Source: Gammaproteobacteria bacterium (lineage in GTDB: Bacteria > Pseudomonadota > Gammaproteobacteria > DSM-16500). Taken from it: a stretch of DNA of 37,463 bases. A program made the translations under genes and the position numbers. Below, piece by piece: positions 35,449 to 37,463 of this stretch (position 1 is the stretch's first letter; every line of letters starts with the position of its first letter). The notes under the pieces were generated by a model. That model was not told the DNA's origin. It did not search any database and worked only from the letters and a program-made list of their open reading frames with translations. The stretch lies in assembly GCA_013287085.1 (NCBI GenBank), contig JABDEM010000015.1, positions 63 to 37,525 of the forward strand, read 5' to 3'.

Positions 35449-36558
35449 ATGATTTATTTAGATTATGCGGCAACAACGCCTGTTGATGAAAGAGTGGCAG
35501 AAAAAATGCTGCCTTTTTTAACCAGCGTTTTTGGTAATCCAGCCTCTACCCACGCGTTTGGCCAAAAGGCAAAAGCTGCTGTGGATGTTGCGCGCAGAGA
35601 AGTGGCTGCAGCAATAGGAGCTGATCCTGCTGAAATTATTTGGACCTCGGGCGCAACCGAATCGAATAATTTAGCGATAAGAGGTTCAGCAGAGCTTTAC
35701 GTAAGTAAAGGCAAGCATATAGTGACGATGAAAACCGAACATCCTTCGGTTCTTGAAACTTGCCAACAATTGGAAAAAGAAGGCTGGACGGTGACTTATC
35801 TTGCCCCGCAAAAAAATGGTTTAATCGATTTAGAAAATTTGAAACAAAGTTTAAGAGACGATACAGTTTTGGTTTCTGTTATGCAGGTGAATAATGAAAC
35901 CGGTGTTATTCAGCCTCTTGAAAAAATCGCAGAGATTACCGCTGCAAAAAATATTTTATTCCATGTGGATGCCGCACAATCTATTGGAAAATTAGCGTTA
36001 GATATAAAAAATATTGATCTAATTTCACTATGTGCGCATAAATCTTATGGGCCCAAAGGAATAGGTGCGCTATATATTCGACGAAAGCCTCGCGTACGAG
36101 TGGCCCCGCAAATTTATGGGGGTGGACAAGAACAAGGTATGCGTTCAGGAACTTTAGCGACTCATCAAATGGTTGGTATGGGTGAAGCTTTTATGATTGC
36201 GCACAGAGAACTGCAAGAAGAACAAAAAAGAATGTGTACATTGCGCGACTATTTTTTAACAGAAATAGCTAAAAATAAATCTATTACTTTAAATAATAAT
36301 TTTGATCATGTGGTGCCATCGATTATTAATTTACGTTTTTCTATTATAACAGCGGAAGCTTTTATGAAATCAAATCCAGAATTGGCGATTTCATCCGGAT
36401 CCGCCTGTCAATCTAAAGGCATTGAGCCTTCTTATGTGCTGCGCGCAATGGGTTTAAGTGTTGATGAGGCTAAAAACTCAGTACGTATATCGTTTGGGCG
36501 TTTTAGCACTAAGCGGGACGTAGAAACGCTACTCCAAGCACTATCGGCGGCAATTTAG
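35449..36558 (+). CDS. iscS: Cysteine desulfurase, IscS/NifS family
   Basis: PLP enzyme that takes sulfur from cysteine for Fe-S clusters and thiolated tRNA. 369 residues. Motifs: YLDYAATTPVDERV and GNPASTHAFG at the start, TSGATESNNLAI, His97 (TEHPSV), Asp174 (FHVDAAQSIGK), PLP-lysine Lys198 (CAHKSYGPKGIG), GGGQEQGMRSGT, and catalytic Cys320 (SSGSACQSKG). It is shorter than typical ~400-residue IscS, so NifS-like or IscS-like is the safe statement; the symbol rests on its location near suhB-trmJ. iscR, iscU and iscA are not adjacent. The last 50 bases overlap the minus-strand gene that follows. Confidence 0.88.
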   Translation: MIYLDYAATTPVDERVAEKMLPFLTSVFGNPASTHAFGQKAKAAVDVARREVAAAIGADPAEIIWTSGATESNNLAIRGSAELYVSKGKHIVTMKTEHPSVLETCQQLEKEGWTVTYLAPQKNGLIDLENLKQSLRDDTVLVSVMQVNNETGVIQPLEKIAEITAAKNILFHVDAAQSIGKLALDIKNIDLISLCAHKSYGPKGIGALYIRRKPRVRVAPQIYGGGQEQGMRSGTLATHQMVGMGEAFMIAHRELQEEQKRMCTLRDYFLTEIAKNKSITLNNNFDHVVPSIINLRFSIITAEAFMKSNPELAISSGSACQSKGIEPSYVLRAMGLSVDEAKNSVRISFGRFSTKRDVETLLQALSAAI

Positions 36559-37463
36559 AGTTTCTGTGATAGGCAAAGCTTACGGTATTCTGTGCTGAGA
36601 TTTGTGGGAAACGTTGTTTGACTTCCTCATAAGTTATTTTATTTGTATTGTCTGATAGATTCCAAACAAAAATTGCGCCCATTTGTGATAATTTATTTTC
36701 ATGGATCCAGGGGCTTATTTTAGGATTACAGTCTATGTAAACACTGGGTTTATCTTTAGAATAAAAAGCTATATTGCCTGCAATCCAACGTTGTCCGGCT
36801 ACAAATTTCAACGGCGTATGATATTTTTGCTGCCAGGCTAGGGTTAATTCATTGGCAATTAATTTTCCGGGATAATCTGCGCTAGAAATTTCCGGAGATT
36901 TAATTAAAGCTCGTGCATAACTTATAATAAGCAGGCTTAATAATAATAAAGTAGCTATAAAAAAAGTATAAAATCGTTTAGCTTCTAAATGGGGACGCAA
37001 ATAAGAAATTAATATTAACGGCCAAAGTATGAGTAAAGGCTGGCCCCAGCCAGCGCGTAATTTTATGCCTAAAATAAATGAAAGTGCGATGGTTAGTAAA
37101 AAAGGCCCTAAGCCCATAAAGAGTAGAAATTTTTTATTATCGGCGGATAAAGAAGTTTTGGTTGAAGATTTTCTTAAAAATAAAAATCCTAAAATTAGAG
37201 CGGGTAAAAATACTTCGAGCTGTTCCCCAGTAAATTTTAAGGGAAAATAAAAATGATTTGACCAATGAGGATCAGCAGAAATTCTTTCTAAAGCATAATG
37301 AGCTGTCACTAATTGATGTGAGAAAAGCCAGCATACATGAGGAATAATAATCACCAGGAAAACAGCAACGCCTGCATAAACAGCGGGTTTTTTTAAATAG
37401 CTTCGTTCTGTTAATAAATAAAGACCCATGCTCAGTAATAATAGTGCGGAATAGTATTTTACT
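36509..37463 (-). CDS. Membrane glycosyltransferase-like protein (GT39-like), partial (N-terminus beyond the right edge)
   Basis: The frame is open from the stop at 36509 to the right edge; codons before the Met at 37429 (VKYYSALLLLS) are hydrophobic and look like part of a membrane helix, so the true start is outside. About 317 residues are visible: several membrane helices, then WFSH-type loop motif (WLFSHQLVTAHYAL, ADPHWSNHFYFPLKFTGEQL), more helices (LILGFLFL, LLSLLIISYARAL), and a soluble C-terminal domain with FYSKDKPSVYIDCNP and SPWI, as seen in family-39-like glycosyltransferases. It overlaps the desulfurase gene by 50 bases, tail to tail. Substrate unknown. Confidence 0.7.
   Translation of the reverse strand, partial: VKYYSALLLLSMGLYLLTERSYLKKPAVYAGVAVFLVIIIPHVCWLFSHQLVTAHYALERISADPHWSNHFYFPLKFTGEQLEVFLPALILGFLFLRKSSTKTSLSADNKKFLLFMGLGPFLLTIALSFILGIKLRAGWGQPLLILWPLILISYLRPHLEAKRFYTFFIATLLLLSLLIISYARALIKSPEISSADYPGKLIANELTLAWQQKYHTPLKFVAGQRWIAGNIAFYSKDKPSVYIDCNPKISPWIHENKLSQMGAIFVWNLSDNTNKITYEEVKQRFPQISAQNTVSFAYHRNSKLPPIVLGVAFLRPA

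Noticed and set aside
1..37463. CRISPR arrays, rRNA genes, insertion-sequence transposases, phage integrases
   Set aside because: No spaced direct repeats, rRNA-like sequence or transposase/integrase motif was seen on either strand.

Overview
The window is an A+T-rich stretch of a gammaproteobacterial chromosome. The order tpiA-secG-tRNA-Leu-nuoA..N, separate (unfused) nuoC and nuoD, a queA/yajC-secD-secF block and a divergent suhB/trmJ pair point to the order Legionellales (Coxiella/Legionella/Rickettsiella-like, probably host-associated). This is an inference from gene order and protein style; no database was searched. Interleaved with these core genes are several large unrecognised coiled-coil or membrane proteins of the kind such intracellular bacteria often carry.

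Layout. 1-1202 (minus): amino-terminal part of an unrecognised protein that runs off the left edge and contains degenerate internal repeats. 1386-16657 (plus): tpiA, secG, a tRNA-Leu(GAG), then the complete set of 14 complex I genes nuoA-nuoN, tightly packed and often overlapping by ATGA-type junctions. Two of the 14, nuoE and nuoN, each carry one single-base indel; removing it restores a protein of normal family length. 16681-16759: a palindromic element between convergent genes. 16759-17136 (minus): a small secreted cysteine-containing protein. 17268-18278 (plus): queA. 18374-22514: three unrecognised genes sitting where tgt is usually found between queA and yajC. The first two are diverged tandem paralogs with a nearly identical C-terminal tail; the third is translationally coupled to the second. 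22529-25698: yajC-secD-secF. 25804-30726: a 1640-residue protein with a PP2C-type phosphatase domain whose motifs are in a non-canonical order (the DGHGG metal motif lies after the last strand instead of near the start), followed by a long helical region with a repeated G-x-L-x-P-W-V motif. 30709-31515 (minus) suhB and 31586-32305 (plus) trmJ. 32339-33013: a compact unit made of a DUF559-type nuclease gene bounded by two inverted copies of a G/C-rich palindromic repeat. 33022-33651 (minus) a glutathione S-transferase-like protein; 33731-35383 (minus) a GT-C-like membrane glycosyltransferase; 35449-36558 (plus) an IscS/NifS cysteine desulfurase; 36509 to the right edge (minus) a second membrane glycosyltransferase-like gene, incomplete.

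How the genes fit together. Complex I (respiratory NADH:quinone oxidoreductase) dominates the left half, with glycolytic TPI and the SecG/YajC/SecD/SecF translocation accessories as housekeeping companions. QueA and TrmJ modify tRNA, and the desulfurase may supply sulfur for Fe-S clusters, which complex I needs. The most unusual parts are the rearranged-motif PP2C protein, the palindrome-bounded DUF559 unit, and the paralog pair with a shared tail.
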